Below are positions 46,510 to 54,341 of a stretch of DNA of 64,000 nucleotides, piece after piece. Each line of letters begins with the position of its first letter. Position 1 is the first letter of the stretch. A program made the translations under genes and the position numbers. Under the pieces are notes generated by a model. The model saw only the letters and a list, made by a program, of their open reading frames with translations, made no database searches and was not told the DNA's origin. Origin of the DNA: Marichromatium gracile (lineage in GTDB: Bacteria > Pseudomonadota > Gammaproteobacteria > Chromatiales > Chromatiaceae); the NCBI RefSeq assembly GCF_004343155.1, contig NZ_SMDC01000003.1, positions 248,001 through 312,000 of the forward strand, written 5' to 3'.

Positions 46510-46995
46510 ATGAAGATCGTGATCTCCGCAGCCGGCCAGGGTCAGGACGCCCCGGTCGACGCCCGACTCGGACGCTGCGCCTATTTCGCCGTGGTCGATA
46601 CCGAGAGCGGTGACTTCCAGAGCATGCCCAACCCCTTCCTCGAGACCAACGGTGGCGCCGGCACCCGCACCGCGCAGTGGATCGCCGGCCAGCGCGCCGA
46701 GCTGCTGATCACTGGCCGCTGTGGCCCCAAGGCGGCGATGGTGCTCGAGCGCGCCGGGGTGCGGGTCGTCGAGGGTGTCTCCGGCACCGTGGCCGAGGCC
46801 GTCGAGCGCCATGCCGGGCAGGGCATGGCGCTCGCCGCCGCCGTGGCAGGCCGCGAACCCTGCGACGGCATTGCGCGCTGCGGTGGTGGTCGTGGCATGG
46901 CACATGGTCGTGGTGCCGGTGCCGGTGCCGGTGCCGGTGCCGGGCGCGGCATGGGCGTTGGTCGCGGGCTGGGCAACGGTCGCGGTCGGGGCTGA
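46510..46995 (+). CDS. NifX-type domain protein with Gly/Ala/Arg-rich tail
   Basis: The 161-residue product starts MKIVISAAGQGQDAPVDARLGRCAYFAVVD and has a second NifX-type domain (about residues 1-105) with ELLITGRCGPKAAMVLERAGVRVVEG. The last ~36 residues are low complexity: a five-fold GGTGCC DNA repeat (46912-46941) encodes alternating Gly-Ala, flanked by RG-rich blocks (GRGMGVGRGLGNGRGRG). Two cysteine/Gly segments (EPCDGIARCGGG) sit before the tail. It follows the first NifX-like gene by 23 bases and precedes the MinD-like pair. Confidence 0.85.
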   Translation: MKIVISAAGQGQDAPVDARLGRCAYFAVVDTESGDFQSMPNPFLETNGGAGTRTAQWIAGQRAELLITGRCGPKAAMVLERAGVRVVEGVSGTVAEAVERHAGQGMALAAAVAGREPCDGIARCGGGRGMAHGRGAGAGAGAGAGRGMGVGRGLGNGRGRG

Positions 46996-46998
46996 GCG

Positions 46999-47847
46999 AT
47001 GCGGGCGCTGACCATCGCCGTGGCCAGCGGCAAGGGCGGCACCGGCAAGACTACGGTGGCGACCAATCTGGCGCTGGCGCTCGAGCGCGTGCAATACGCC
47101 GACTGCGACGTCGAGGCGCCCAACGGGCACCTGTTCCTGCGCCCGCACTTCGACCGGCGTGAGCCGGTCGGGGTGCGCGTCCCGCGCATCGACCCCGGGC
47201 GCTGTACCCTGTGCGGCGACTGTGTCGAGGCCTGTGCCTTCAACGCCCTGGCGCTCACGCCCGACGAGCTGATGGTGTTCGACGAGCTCTGCCACGGTTG
47301 CGGTGCCTGCGACTACGTCTGCCGTGTCGAGGGCGCGCTCGGCGAGGTCGAGCGCCCGATCGGCGAGATCGCCGCCGGTCAGGCCGACACCCTGCCGGTG
47401 CTCCAGGGTGAACTCGCCATCGGCGAGCGCTCGGCGGTGCCGGTGATCAAGGCGCTCAAGCGGCGTCTGGAGCCGGGGCTCGCGACCATCCTCGATGCCC
47501 CGCCGGGCACCGCCTGCCCGATGGTCGAGACCCTCGATGGGGTCGACTTCTGTCTGCTGGTCACCGAGCCCACCCCCTCGGGGCTGCACGACCTGGGCCT
47601 CGCCGTCGCGGTGGCGAGGGCGCTTGGGGTGCCCTGTGGAGTGGTGATCAACCGCTGCGACATCGGCGATCAGGGCGTGGCGGAGTACTGTCGCGCCGAG
47701 TCGATCCCGGTGCTGCTCGAGATCCCCTTCACCCGCGCGCTCGCCGAGGCCTACGCGCGTGGCGAGCCCTGGGTGCGTACCGCGCCCGAGTGGCGCGCGC
47801 GCTTCCAACAGCTCTATGCACAGATCGAGGGGATGCTCCCGTCATGA
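46999..47847 (+). CDS. MinD-family ATPase with two [4Fe-4S] sites (first copy)
   Basis: The 282-residue protein has a deviant Walker A GKGGTGKTT (11-19), then an inserted ferredoxin module with Cys69, 72, 75, 79 (CTLCGDCVEAC) and Cys98, 101, 104, 108 (CHGCGACDYVC), and the MinD/Mrp core with ILDAPPGTACPM. Such proteins occur in pairs beside ORP-type genes and are thought to load or transfer clusters. ORP complexes of Desulfovibrio include two such ATPases. It starts three bases after the preceding stop, and its stop overlaps the next start. Confidence 0.9.
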   Translation: MRALTIAVASGKGGTGKTTVATNLALALERVQYADCDVEAPNGHLFLRPHFDRREPVGVRVPRIDPGRCTLCGDCVEACAFNALALTPDELMVFDELCHGCGACDYVCRVEGALGEVERPIGEIAAGQADTLPVLQGELAIGERSAVPVIKALKRRLEPGLATILDAPPGTACPMVETLDGVDFCLLVTEPTPSGLHDLGLAVAVARALGVPCGVVINRCDIGDQGVAEYCRAESIPVLLEIPFTRALAEAYARGEPWVRTAPEWRARFQQLYAQIEGMLPS

Positions 47848-48725
47848 TGAAGGAACTCACCATCATCAGCGGCAAGGGCGGCACCGGCAAGACCACGGTG
47901 AGCGCCGCCTTCGCCACCCTGGCTCAGCACAAGGTGGTGGCCGACTGTGACGTCGACGCCGCCGATATGCACCTGCTGCTCGACCCGCGTGAACGGACCG
48001 GCGGCGACTTCGTCGGCGGCGCGACACCACGGATCGACCCCGAGTTGTGCGCCGAGTGCGGGGACTGCGCCGCCTGGTGCCGGTTCGAGGCGATCGAGCT
48101 CGACTTCGACGCGGGCTATCGCATCAACCCCTTCGCCTGCGAGCACTGCGGGCTGTGCGCGCGGGTCTGTCCCGAGGAGGCGATCGTCCTGGAGACCCGT
48201 CCGAACGGTCGCTGGATGGTCTCCGACAGCCGTCACGGCACCCTGGTCCACGCCCAGCTCGGCGTCGGTGAGGACAACTCCGGCAAGCTCGTCACCCTGG
48301 TGCGGCGCGAGGCGCGACGTCAGGCCGAGGCCGAGGGCGCGACGCTGATCCTCAACGACGGCCCGCCCGGGATCGGCTGTCCGGTGAGTGCCGCCATCAC
48401 CGGTGTCGATCTGGTGCTCGCCGTCACCGAGCCGACCCTCTCCGGGCTGCACGACCTGCAACGCGTCGCCGAACTCTGCGTCCACTTCGCCATCCCCTTG
48501 GTCGTCTGCATCAACAAGGCCGATCTCAACCTGGAGAACGGTGTGACGATCCGGGAGTGGTGTGGTGCGCGCGACATCGAGGTGATCGGTGAACTGCCCT
48601 TCGACCCCGTGGTCGCCCGCGCCTTGGTCGCGCGCAAGAGCCTCGCCGAGTACGACGGCGGTGCCGCATCGAGTGCGGTGATCGAGCTGTGGGAACGGGT
48701 GAAAACGCGCCTGGGGGTGGACTGA
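47844..48725 (+). CDS. MinD-family ATPase with two [4Fe-4S] sites (second copy)
   Basis: The 293-residue paralogue of the previous gene starts MMKELTIISGKGGTGKTT and has the ferredoxin cysteines 69, 72, 75, 79 (CAECGDCAAWC) and 99, 102, 105, 109 (CEHCGLCARVC), a conserved Asp pair DCDVDAAD and the core LNDGPPGIGCPV. It probably forms a heterodimer with the first copy, as inferred for other tandem MinD-ferredoxin genes. The start lies inside the preceding stop (ATGATGA). It is the last gene of the operon, 18 bases before the tRNA gene on the other strand. Confidence 0.9.
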   Translation: MMKELTIISGKGGTGKTTVSAAFATLAQHKVVADCDVDAADMHLLLDPRERTGGDFVGGATPRIDPELCAECGDCAAWCRFEAIELDFDAGYRINPFACEHCGLCARVCPEEAIVLETRPNGRWMVSDSRHGTLVHAQLGVGEDNSGKLVTLVRREARRQAEAEGATLILNDGPPGIGCPVSAAITGVDLVLAVTEPTLSGLHDLQRVAELCVHFAIPLVVCINKADLNLENGVTIREWCGARDIEVIGELPFDPVVARALVARKSLAEYDGGAASSAVIELWERVKTRLGVD

Positions 48726-48743
48726 GACGGGCGCTTGGGGAGA

Positions 48744-48819
<76 letters not shown>

Positions 48820-48834
48820 TACTCAAGCTCGAGA

Positions 48835-48863
48835 ATTCTAGCCAGCTTTCCGCCGGACATCAA
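48835..48863 (-). promoter_or_regulatory. Promoter of tRNA-Thr
   Basis: On the minus strand TTGATG (48863-48858) and TAGAAT (48840-48835) are separated by exactly 17 bases, ending 15 bases upstream of the mature tRNA. Both hexamers match the sigma-70 consensus well. Confidence 0.7.
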
Positions 48864-48897
48864 TCCCTGTCTGGGGAAAGCCTCCAGCCGCCGGAAG

Positions 48898-49362
48898 ATT
48901 GAACCGCGAAGCCGCCAAGGACGTGAAGAAAGCGACCAGCCTTCAGCAAGCAGCCTCCAGTGTCGGTTTGCAGTCAACCTTGGCGGTACGAGATAAGCCT
49001 GTTCTTCTTGCCGGAGGCTGATCGTAGGAAGCCTTTCTTCTCTCCGTGTTCTTTGCGGCCTTGCGGTTCGATCCGCTGGCTGCCGCCTGATGACGATGTT
49101 GGGTTGCCCGTCCTGGCATCCCGGCGATTCGTCGATCAGGTAGTGCATGAGCAACCCAACCGACGGGCTGGAGGCTGGTCGCTGAAGGCTTTTCTCCCCT
49201 TTGCGTGCTTTGTGTCTTTGCGGTTCGAACCAGCTTCCAGCGATCAGCTTCCAGCCTCCAGTCGGGGAGGCAGGTGTTGCATGATCGTCGATTGACAGGC
49301 AAGACGGTATCTTCACGGTTCATCATCCCCGGCGGCTGGCGGCTGGCGGCTGGCGGCTGATC
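48898..49362. repeat. Composite repeat site F: three ATTGAACCGC-type elements, heptads and a hairpin
   Basis: The 500-base gap between tRNA-Thr and thiO holds an ATTGAACCGC/AAAG element at 48898-48931 and two reverse copies at about 49033-49072 and 49198-49229. Heptads lie at 49167-49187 (GCTGGAG, GCTGGTC, GCTGAAG), 49230-49264 (CCAGCTT, CCAGCGA, TCAGCTT, CCAGCCT, CCAGTCG) and 49335-49362 (three GCTGGCG, one GCTGATC), the last ending nine bases from the thiO stop. A separate 10-bp inverted repeat GTTGGGTTGC/GCAACCCAAC (49098-49107 and 49151-49160) encloses a further stem. No gene is seen. Confidence 0.88.
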
Positions 49363-49370
49363 GCCCTCGA

Positions 49371-50459
49371 TCAGTCCCGCGCGGCGTCGAGCGCATAGGG
49401 CGCGGCGTCGAGGATGGGGTCGCGCTCGAGCACCAGGTCGGTGAGCAGGCGGGCCGAGGCCGGGCCGGTGACCAGGCCGTTGCGGTAGTGGCCGGCGTTG
49501 AAATAGAGCCCGTCGATGCCGAGGTAGGCGCCGATATAGGGGATGCCGCTGGGCGAGCCGGGTCGCAGTCCGGACCAGTGGTCCTCGATCGGGGTGCGCT
49601 TGAGCAGCGGGTAGAGTTCGACGGCGGCGCGATAGAGCTCCTCCTTGGCCTCGGCGGTGGTGCGCTTGACGAAGCCGGCCTGCTCCAGGGTCGAGCCGAA
49701 GAGGATGCGACCGTCGCGCCGGGGGATGATGTAGCGCTCGCGGTGCAGGGTGATGTGATGGACCTGGCCGGGGTGGGCGTAGAAGAGGATCATCTGGCCG
49801 CGCACCGGCTGGATCTCGGGGCTGTTGCCGAGCTGTTCGAGCAGCTTGGCGGTCCAGGCGCCGGCGCAGATGATGACGCGCTCGGCGCGGATCTCGCCCT
49901 TGGGGGTGCGCACCCCGACCGCGCGCCCGCCCTCGATCAGCAGCTCCAGCACCTCCTCCTGCTCGCGCAGCGTCACCTTGCGCTCGATGGCGCGGCGCAG
50001 CGCGCGGGTCAGGCGCGGGTTGCGCACCTGGCCGATGCCCGGGAGCAGCAGCGCCTGCTCGGGACGGGGGCCGAGCTCGGGCTCGCTGGCGTGGAGCTGG
50101 CGGGCGTCGAGCACCTCGATGGCGGTGTCGTGGCGCGCGGCCCAGTCGAGTGCGCGCTGGCGCTCCTCGGTGTCGAGCACCAGCATGCCGTTGACGGTGA
50201 GCTCGGGGTCGATCCCGGTCTCGTCGAGCAGTTCGGTGGCCAGCGCCGGATAGACCCGCTGGCTCCAGGCGGCCAGCCGCCCGACCGCGTCGGGATAGCG
50301 CCAGGGGTAGAGTGGGGAGAGGATGCCGCCGCCGGCCCAGGACGACTGCTGGCCGGTCTTGCCCATCTCGACCAGGGTGGTGTCGACACCGGCGCGCGCC
50401 AACTCGCGCGCGGTCAGCAACCCGATGACGCCGCCACCGATGACCAGGATCTCGCTCAT
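49371..50459 (-). CDS. thiO: Glycine oxidase ThiO
   Basis: The 362-residue FAD enzyme opens with the Rossmann motif ILVIGGGVIGLLTARELARAG and contains the DAO-family blocks SSWAGGGILSPLYPWRYPD, RVIICAGAWTAKLLEQLG and DHWSGLRPGSPSGIPYIGAY near the C-terminus. ThiO oxidises glycine to iminoglycine (dehydroglycine) for thiazole synthesis in thiamine biosynthesis. It follows ispH and fkpB on the same strand; in Pseudomonas the same genes cluster with the minor pilin operon, which here is 30 kb away. Confidence 0.92.
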   Translation of the reverse strand: MSEILVIGGGVIGLLTARELARAGVDTTLVEMGKTGQQSSWAGGGILSPLYPWRYPDAVGRLAAWSQRVYPALATELLDETGIDPELTVNGMLVLDTEERQRALDWAARHDTAIEVLDARQLHASEPELGPRPEQALLLPGIGQVRNPRLTRALRRAIERKVTLREQEEVLELLIEGGRAVGVRTPKGEIRAERVIICAGAWTAKLLEQLGNSPEIQPVRGQMILFYAHPGQVHHITLHRERYIIPRRDGRILFGSTLEQAGFVKRTTAEAKEELYRAAVELYPLLKRTPIEDHWSGLRPGSPSGIPYIGAYLGIDGLYFNAGHYRNGLVTGPASARLLTDLVLERDPILDAAPYALDAARD

Positions 50460-50589
50460 GCAACTCCTCTCCTCGCGGCCTGGCGGGCGCCGGGCCGTCT
50501 CGCTCAGGGACCGGGGCGGCCTGTCTGGCCGCCTCCAGCCTCATTAGGTGCGGTTCGGTCGGTCGAGGTGCAAGCGCGAGGGGCGGGGT

Positions 50590-51537
50590 TCAGTCCTCGG
50601 CCGGCTCCCTGGTCAGCTCGCGCGGCAGCGCGAACACCACCTGCTCGCGGATGCCGGGCTGTTCCTCGACCTGCTCCACGCCCCAGTCGCGCAGCTGGGC
50701 GATGACCCGCTCGACGAGGACCTCGGGGGCCGATGCGCCGGCGGTGAGGCCGATGCGCGAGATGCCCTCGAGCCAGCCGCGCTCGATGTCCTCGGGGCCG
50801 TCGATCAGATAGGCGCTGCAGCCGCGCTTTTCGGCCAGTTCACGCAGCCGGTTGGAGTTGGAGCTGTTGGGCGAGCCGACCACCAGCAGCAGCTCGCAGC
50901 TCTCGGCCAGGGTCTTGACCGCGTCCTGGCGGTTCTGGGTGGCGTAGCAGATATCGCTCTTCTTCGGTCCCTGGATGGCCGGGAAGCGCTCGCGCAGTGC
51001 CGCGACGATGGTGGTGGTGTCGTCCATCGACAGCGTGGTCTGGGTGACGTAGGCGATGCGCTCGGGATCGGCGATCTCGAGTCCGGCGACGTCCTCGGGA
51101 CGTTCGACCAGGTGCACCGGGGCGCCCTCGGGGTCGCACTGGCCGAGGGTGCCGTCGACCTCGGGATGACCGCGATGGCCGATGAGCACGGTCTCGATGC
51201 CGTTGCGACAGTGCCGGGTGACCTCGAGGTGGACCTTGGTGACCAGCGGGCAGGTGGCATCGAACACCCGCAGCCCGCGCGCCTCGGCCTCGCGCCGTAC
51301 CGCTTGGGGCACGCCGTGGGCGCTGAACACCAGGGTGGCGTCGTCCGGCACCTCGTCGAGGTCCTCGACGAAGATGGCGCCGCGCGCGCGCAGTCCCTCG
51401 ACGACGAAGCGGTTGTGCACCACCTCGTGACGGACATAAATGGGCGCACCGTAGCGTTCGAGGACGCGCTCGACGATGGCGATGGCGCGATCGACGCCGG
51501 CACAGAAACCGCGGGGATTGGCTAGCAGGATAGTCAT
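50590..51537 (-). CDS. ispH: 4-hydroxy-3-methylbut-2-enyl diphosphate reductase IspH
   Basis: The 315-residue iron-sulfur enzyme has the three cluster cysteines in [13 protein letters not shown] (Cys12), [13 protein letters not shown] and [12 protein letters not shown], and the [10 protein letters not shown] block. It makes IPP and DMAPP in the last step of the MEP pathway, feeding quinones, carotenoids and bacteriochlorophyll tails. It lies between fkpB and thiO, with gaps of about 95 and 130 bases. Confidence 0.96.
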   Translation of the reverse strand: MTILLANPRGFCAGVDRAIAIVERVLERYGAPIYVRHEVVHNRFVVEGLRARGAIFVEDLDEVPDDATLVFSAHGVPQAVRREAEARGLRVFDATCPLVTKVHLEVTRHCRNGIETVLIGHRGHPEVDGTLGQCDPEGAPVHLVERPEDVAGLEIADPERIAYVTQTTLSMDDTTTIVAALRERFPAIQGPKKSDICYATQNRQDAVKTLAESCELLLVVGSPNSSNSNRLRELAEKRGCSAYLIDGPEDIERGWLEGISRIGLTAGASAPEVLVERVIAQLRDWGVEQVEEQPGIREQVVFALPRELTREPAED

Positions 51538-51632
51538 GGCTCGGAACAGGATAGGCGGTCGGCGGGGATTGAAAACAGCGGGTGGTGTTCGGGGTTATTG
51601 CGCGCGGCCGGTGGCGCCGGCCGCGCCCGGGT

Positions 51633-52115
51633 TCAGGTCTCGACGGAGAGAATGGCGATGCGCAGCTGTAACGCGCGTCCGGCGAAGGGGTGGTTGAAGT
51701 CGACCCGCACCCGCTCGCCCTCGGTCTCCAGCACCATGCCGCTGGTCTCCTGGCCGGCCGGGGTCTCGAAGGCGATGACCTTGCCCGGCTCGGGCTGGAG
51801 CTCGGGCGGGAATTCGCTGCGTTCGAGCCAGAAGACATTGTTCTCGTCGTAGGTGGCGAACAGCTCGGAGCCGTCGCCGGCGAACTCGGTCTCGCTGCCG
51901 GCGAGCAGTCCGTCGATGGCCGTCTCCAGTGCCGGGGTCAGGGTGCCGTCGCCGACGGTGCAACGAATCGGTTCTTCCTTGAAGGTGGAAAAGGCGACGA
52001 AACCGTCCGGGAAGCGGACCTGGAGGTGAAAGGCGATGCGTCGTCCCGCGGCGACCGCGAGCGGTGGCTCGCTGACGGTCTCGGCGGGCGTGGACAGGGT
52101 GTCGTTGATGACCAT
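51633..52115 (-). CDS. fkpB: FKBP-type peptidyl-prolyl isomerase, SlpA/FkpB type
   Basis: The 160-residue product (start MVINDTLSTPAETV) has the SlpA-type FKBP fold with inserted flap: LQVRFPDGFVAFSTFKEEPIRCTVGDGTLTPALETAIDGLLAG and the C-terminal MVLETEGERVRVDFNHPFAGRALQLRIAIL with the NHPLAG-like motif that defines this group. It catalyses prolyl isomerisation and acts as a chaperone. The neighbour of ispH is the same as in E. coli and Pseudomonas, which supports the call. Confidence 0.93.
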   Translation of the reverse strand: MVINDTLSTPAETVSEPPLAVAAGRRIAFHLQVRFPDGFVAFSTFKEEPIRCTVGDGTLTPALETAIDGLLAGSETEFAGDGSELFATYDENNVFWLERSEFPPELQPEPGKVIAFETPAGQETSGMVLETEGERVRVDFNHPFAGRALQLRIAILSVET

Positions 52116-52209
52116 GGTGCAGTGGGTCCATTGCAACGGCGAGGGCGGGACCGGATGGCCCGCAAGGGCTCGACGTCTCCCGCCCCCGCTACGGATAGGG
52201 TGGGCGCCG

Positions 52210-52347
52210 CTACAACAGCTCCTGGGTCACGAAGAGGTAACCGAGCGAGGTCGCGACGACCGCGATCGCGACGTACGGGATCAGGACGCAGACGCCGGGC
52301 AGGTCGTTGCAGAGTGCGCTGAACTTGCAGAGTTTGCAGTGCTTCAT
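52210..52347 (-). CDS. 45-residue Cys-rich single-pass membrane protein
   Basis: The small protein starts MKHCKLCKFSALCNDLPGVC behind an AGGAGGG site, so it is well supported as a gene despite its size. Four cysteines (4, 7, 13 and 20; CxxC then two more) are placed before a single membrane helix (VLIPYVAIAVVATSLGYLFV). This pattern would suit a metal or Fe-S site on the face of the membrane. I do not recognise a family. It lies upstream of fkpB on the same strand, 94 bases away, and divergent from rimO. Confidence 0.65.
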   Translation of the reverse strand: MKHCKLCKFSALCNDLPGVCVLIPYVAIAVVATSLGYLFVTQELL

Positions 52348-52646
52348 CTGTCTCGACCCTCCTGTTGCCATGCGCCCGGGCGCCGGCCTGTCCGTGTTCG
52401 CGCCGCGCCATTGGCGCGCGCGGGGGCGATCGCTGCCAGTATCGATCCCGCCTCGGAGTCCTGGCCGTGTCACGTCTCTTCAAGCGTGTCCCGTGATGCC
52501 GTCGCGTTAGATGGCAAACGCCGCTATCGTTACCGATATACAGGGGACGATCAAGCACGACGCGTCGCCGCGATGACGTGCGCCCGGTCTCGGCTGGGCG
52601 ATAATGCCCGCCAGTCCCCAACCGCAACCAGATCAGCGAGCTTCAT
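52348..52646. other. Divergent intergenic region upstream of rimO
   Basis: Almost 300 bases without a gene or a clear signal. Only a weak TATACA (in GATATACAG, about 110 bases before rimO) could be a -10 box. None of the heptad or ATTGAACCGC elements occurs here. Confidence 0.3.
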
Positions 52647-53987
52647 TTGGACATCTCATCCCCATCCGCCGCCGTGCCCACCGTGGGCTTCGTCAGCCTC
52701 GGCTGCCCCAAGGCCACGGTCGACTCCGAACTCATCCTCACCCGGCTGCGCGCCGAGGGCTATCGGGTGGTGCACGACTATGACGACGCCGAGCTGGTGG
52801 TCATCAACACCTGCGCCTTCATCGACGCCGCCGAGCGCGAGTCGCTGGAGGTGATCGGCGAGGCCCTGGAAGAGAACGGCCGGGTCGTGGTCACCGGCTG
52901 TCTCGGCGCCCGCGCCGAACGCATCCGCGCCGCCTATCCCGAGGTGCTGGCGATCACCGGACCGCACGCGCTCGAGGAGGTGATGGCGGTGGTGCACGAG
53001 GCGCTGCCTGCCCCGCACGACCCCTTCACCAGTCTGGTGCCGCCCCAAGGCGTGCGGCTCACCCCGCGTCACTACGCCTATCTCAAGATCTCCGAGGGCT
53101 GCGACCATCGCTGCACCTTCTGCATCATCCCCAGCCTGCGCGGCGACCTGGTCAGTCGTGGTCTCGGTGAGGTGCTCGGCGAGGCCGAACGGCTGGTCGA
53201 GGCCGGGGTGCGCGAACTGCTGGTGGTCGCCCAGGACACCAGCGCCTATGGCCGCGACCTCAAGTACGCGCCGGGCTTCCACGGCGGGCGACCGCTGCGT
53301 ACCGACATCACCACCCTGGCGCGCGAGCTCGGCCAGTTGCCGGCGTGGACGCGACTGCACTACGTCTACCCCTATCCCCAGGTCGACGAGCTGATCCCGT
53401 TGATGGCCGAGGGGCTGATCCTGCCCTATCTCGACATGCCGCTGCAGCACGGCAACACCCGGGTGCTGCGCGCGATGCGCCGTCCGGCGGCCACCGAGCG
53501 GGTGCTCGAGCGTCTCGCACGCTGGCGCGCGCAATGTCCCGAGCTGGTGCTGCGCAGCACCTTCATCGTCGGCTTCCCCGGTGAGACCGAGGCCGAGTTC
53601 GAGTCGCTGCTGGACTTCCTCCGCGAGGCGCGGCTCGACCGCGTCGGCTGCTTCCCCTACTCGCCGGTGGACGGCGCGGCGGCCAACGATCTGGCCGATG
53701 CGGTGCCTGCCGAAGAGCGCGAGGAGCGCCGCGAGCGCTTCATGGAGGTCCAGGCCGAGATCAGCCGCGACAAGCTCGCCGCGCGGGTCGGCGAGCGCAT
53801 GACGGTGCTGGTTGACGAGGTGCACGAAGACGAGGTGGTGGCGCGCAGCTATGGCGATGCGCCCGAGATCGACGGCAACGTGCTGGTGCCGGGGGCCTGG
53901 GAGATCGACCCCGGCGACTTCATCGAGGTCGAGATCACCGCCTCGGGCGATCACGACCTGTGGGCCCAGCCGGTCGATCCGGCATGA
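52647..53987 (+). CDS. rimO: Ribosomal protein uS12 methylthiotransferase RimO
   Basis: The 446-residue radical SAM enzyme has an MTTase domain ([42 protein letters not shown]: three cluster cysteines), the radical SAM motif [22 protein letters not shown], and a C-terminal TRAM domain. RimO adds a methylthio group to an Asp of uS12. The VSLGCPKA block separates it from MiaB. The start is TTG at 52647 (MDISSPS); no better start lies near. Confidence 0.95.
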   Translation: MDISSPSAAVPTVGFVSLGCPKATVDSELILTRLRAEGYRVVHDYDDAELVVINTCAFIDAAERESLEVIGEALEENGRVVVTGCLGARAERIRAAYPEVLAITGPHALEEVMAVVHEALPAPHDPFTSLVPPQGVRLTPRHYAYLKISEGCDHRCTFCIIPSLRGDLVSRGLGEVLGEAERLVEAGVRELLVVAQDTSAYGRDLKYAPGFHGGRPLRTDITTLARELGQLPAWTRLHYVYPYPQVDELIPLMAEGLILPYLDMPLQHGNTRVLRAMRRPAATERVLERLARWRAQCPELVLRSTFIVGFPGETEAEFESLLDFLREARLDRVGCFPYSPVDGAAANDLADAVPAEEREERRERFMEVQAEISRDKLAARVGERMTVLVDEVHEDEVVARSYGDAPEIDGNVLVPGAWEIDPGDFIEVEITASGDHDLWAQPVDPA

Positions 53988-53995
53988 GCCTTGGC

Positions 53996-54020
53996 GCCGG
54001 GCGGCGGGGTGCCGCCCGGC
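53996..54020. terminator. Bidirectional terminator between rimO and the DUF2892 gene
   Basis: GCCGGGCGGC (53996-54005) pairs perfectly with GCCGCCCGGC (54011-54020) around a five-base loop. The genes on both sides converge on it. Confidence 0.7.
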
Positions 54021-54026
54021 GGCCGA

Positions 54027-54227
54027 TCAGAAGGCCGGGCCGGGGGTCTTGCCGAGCTTCTTGAGGATGATGGCCAGCGGGCAGAAGCCGGTGAAGGCCG
54101 ACTGCAGCAGGTTGGCGCCGACGAAGCCGGTGAACCACAGGAAGTGGATGCTGACGGTGGCCGCGAGGATGGCCGAGAGCAGCACAAAGGCGCCGGCGAC
54201 GGCGAAGACGATACGTTCGATGGACAT
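54027..54227 (-). CDS. DUF2892 inner membrane protein (YgaP C-terminal type)
   Basis: The 66-residue protein starts [23 protein letters not shown] behind GGAAG and has two membrane helices and the family ending [29 protein letters not shown]. In E. coli this domain is the membrane part of the rhodanese YgaP; alone it is often found with sulfur or sulfide-related genes. The conserved GFCP cysteine is present. A short palindrome CTTGATTCAAG (54288-54298) lies upstream and might be regulatory. Confidence 0.87.
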   Translation of the reverse strand: MSIERIVFAVAGAFVLLSAILAATVSIHFLWFTGFVGANLLQSAFTGFCPLAIILKKLGKTPGPAF

Positions 54228-54341
54228 GGGTGCTTCCGTTTCGGTTGCGATGGGTGTAAGCGGCGGAGTATTAACCAATGCTTATACTTGATTCAAGATC
54301 GGGCAGTCACCGAGACCGTCGGCTGTCTTGGAGGTGGTGTC

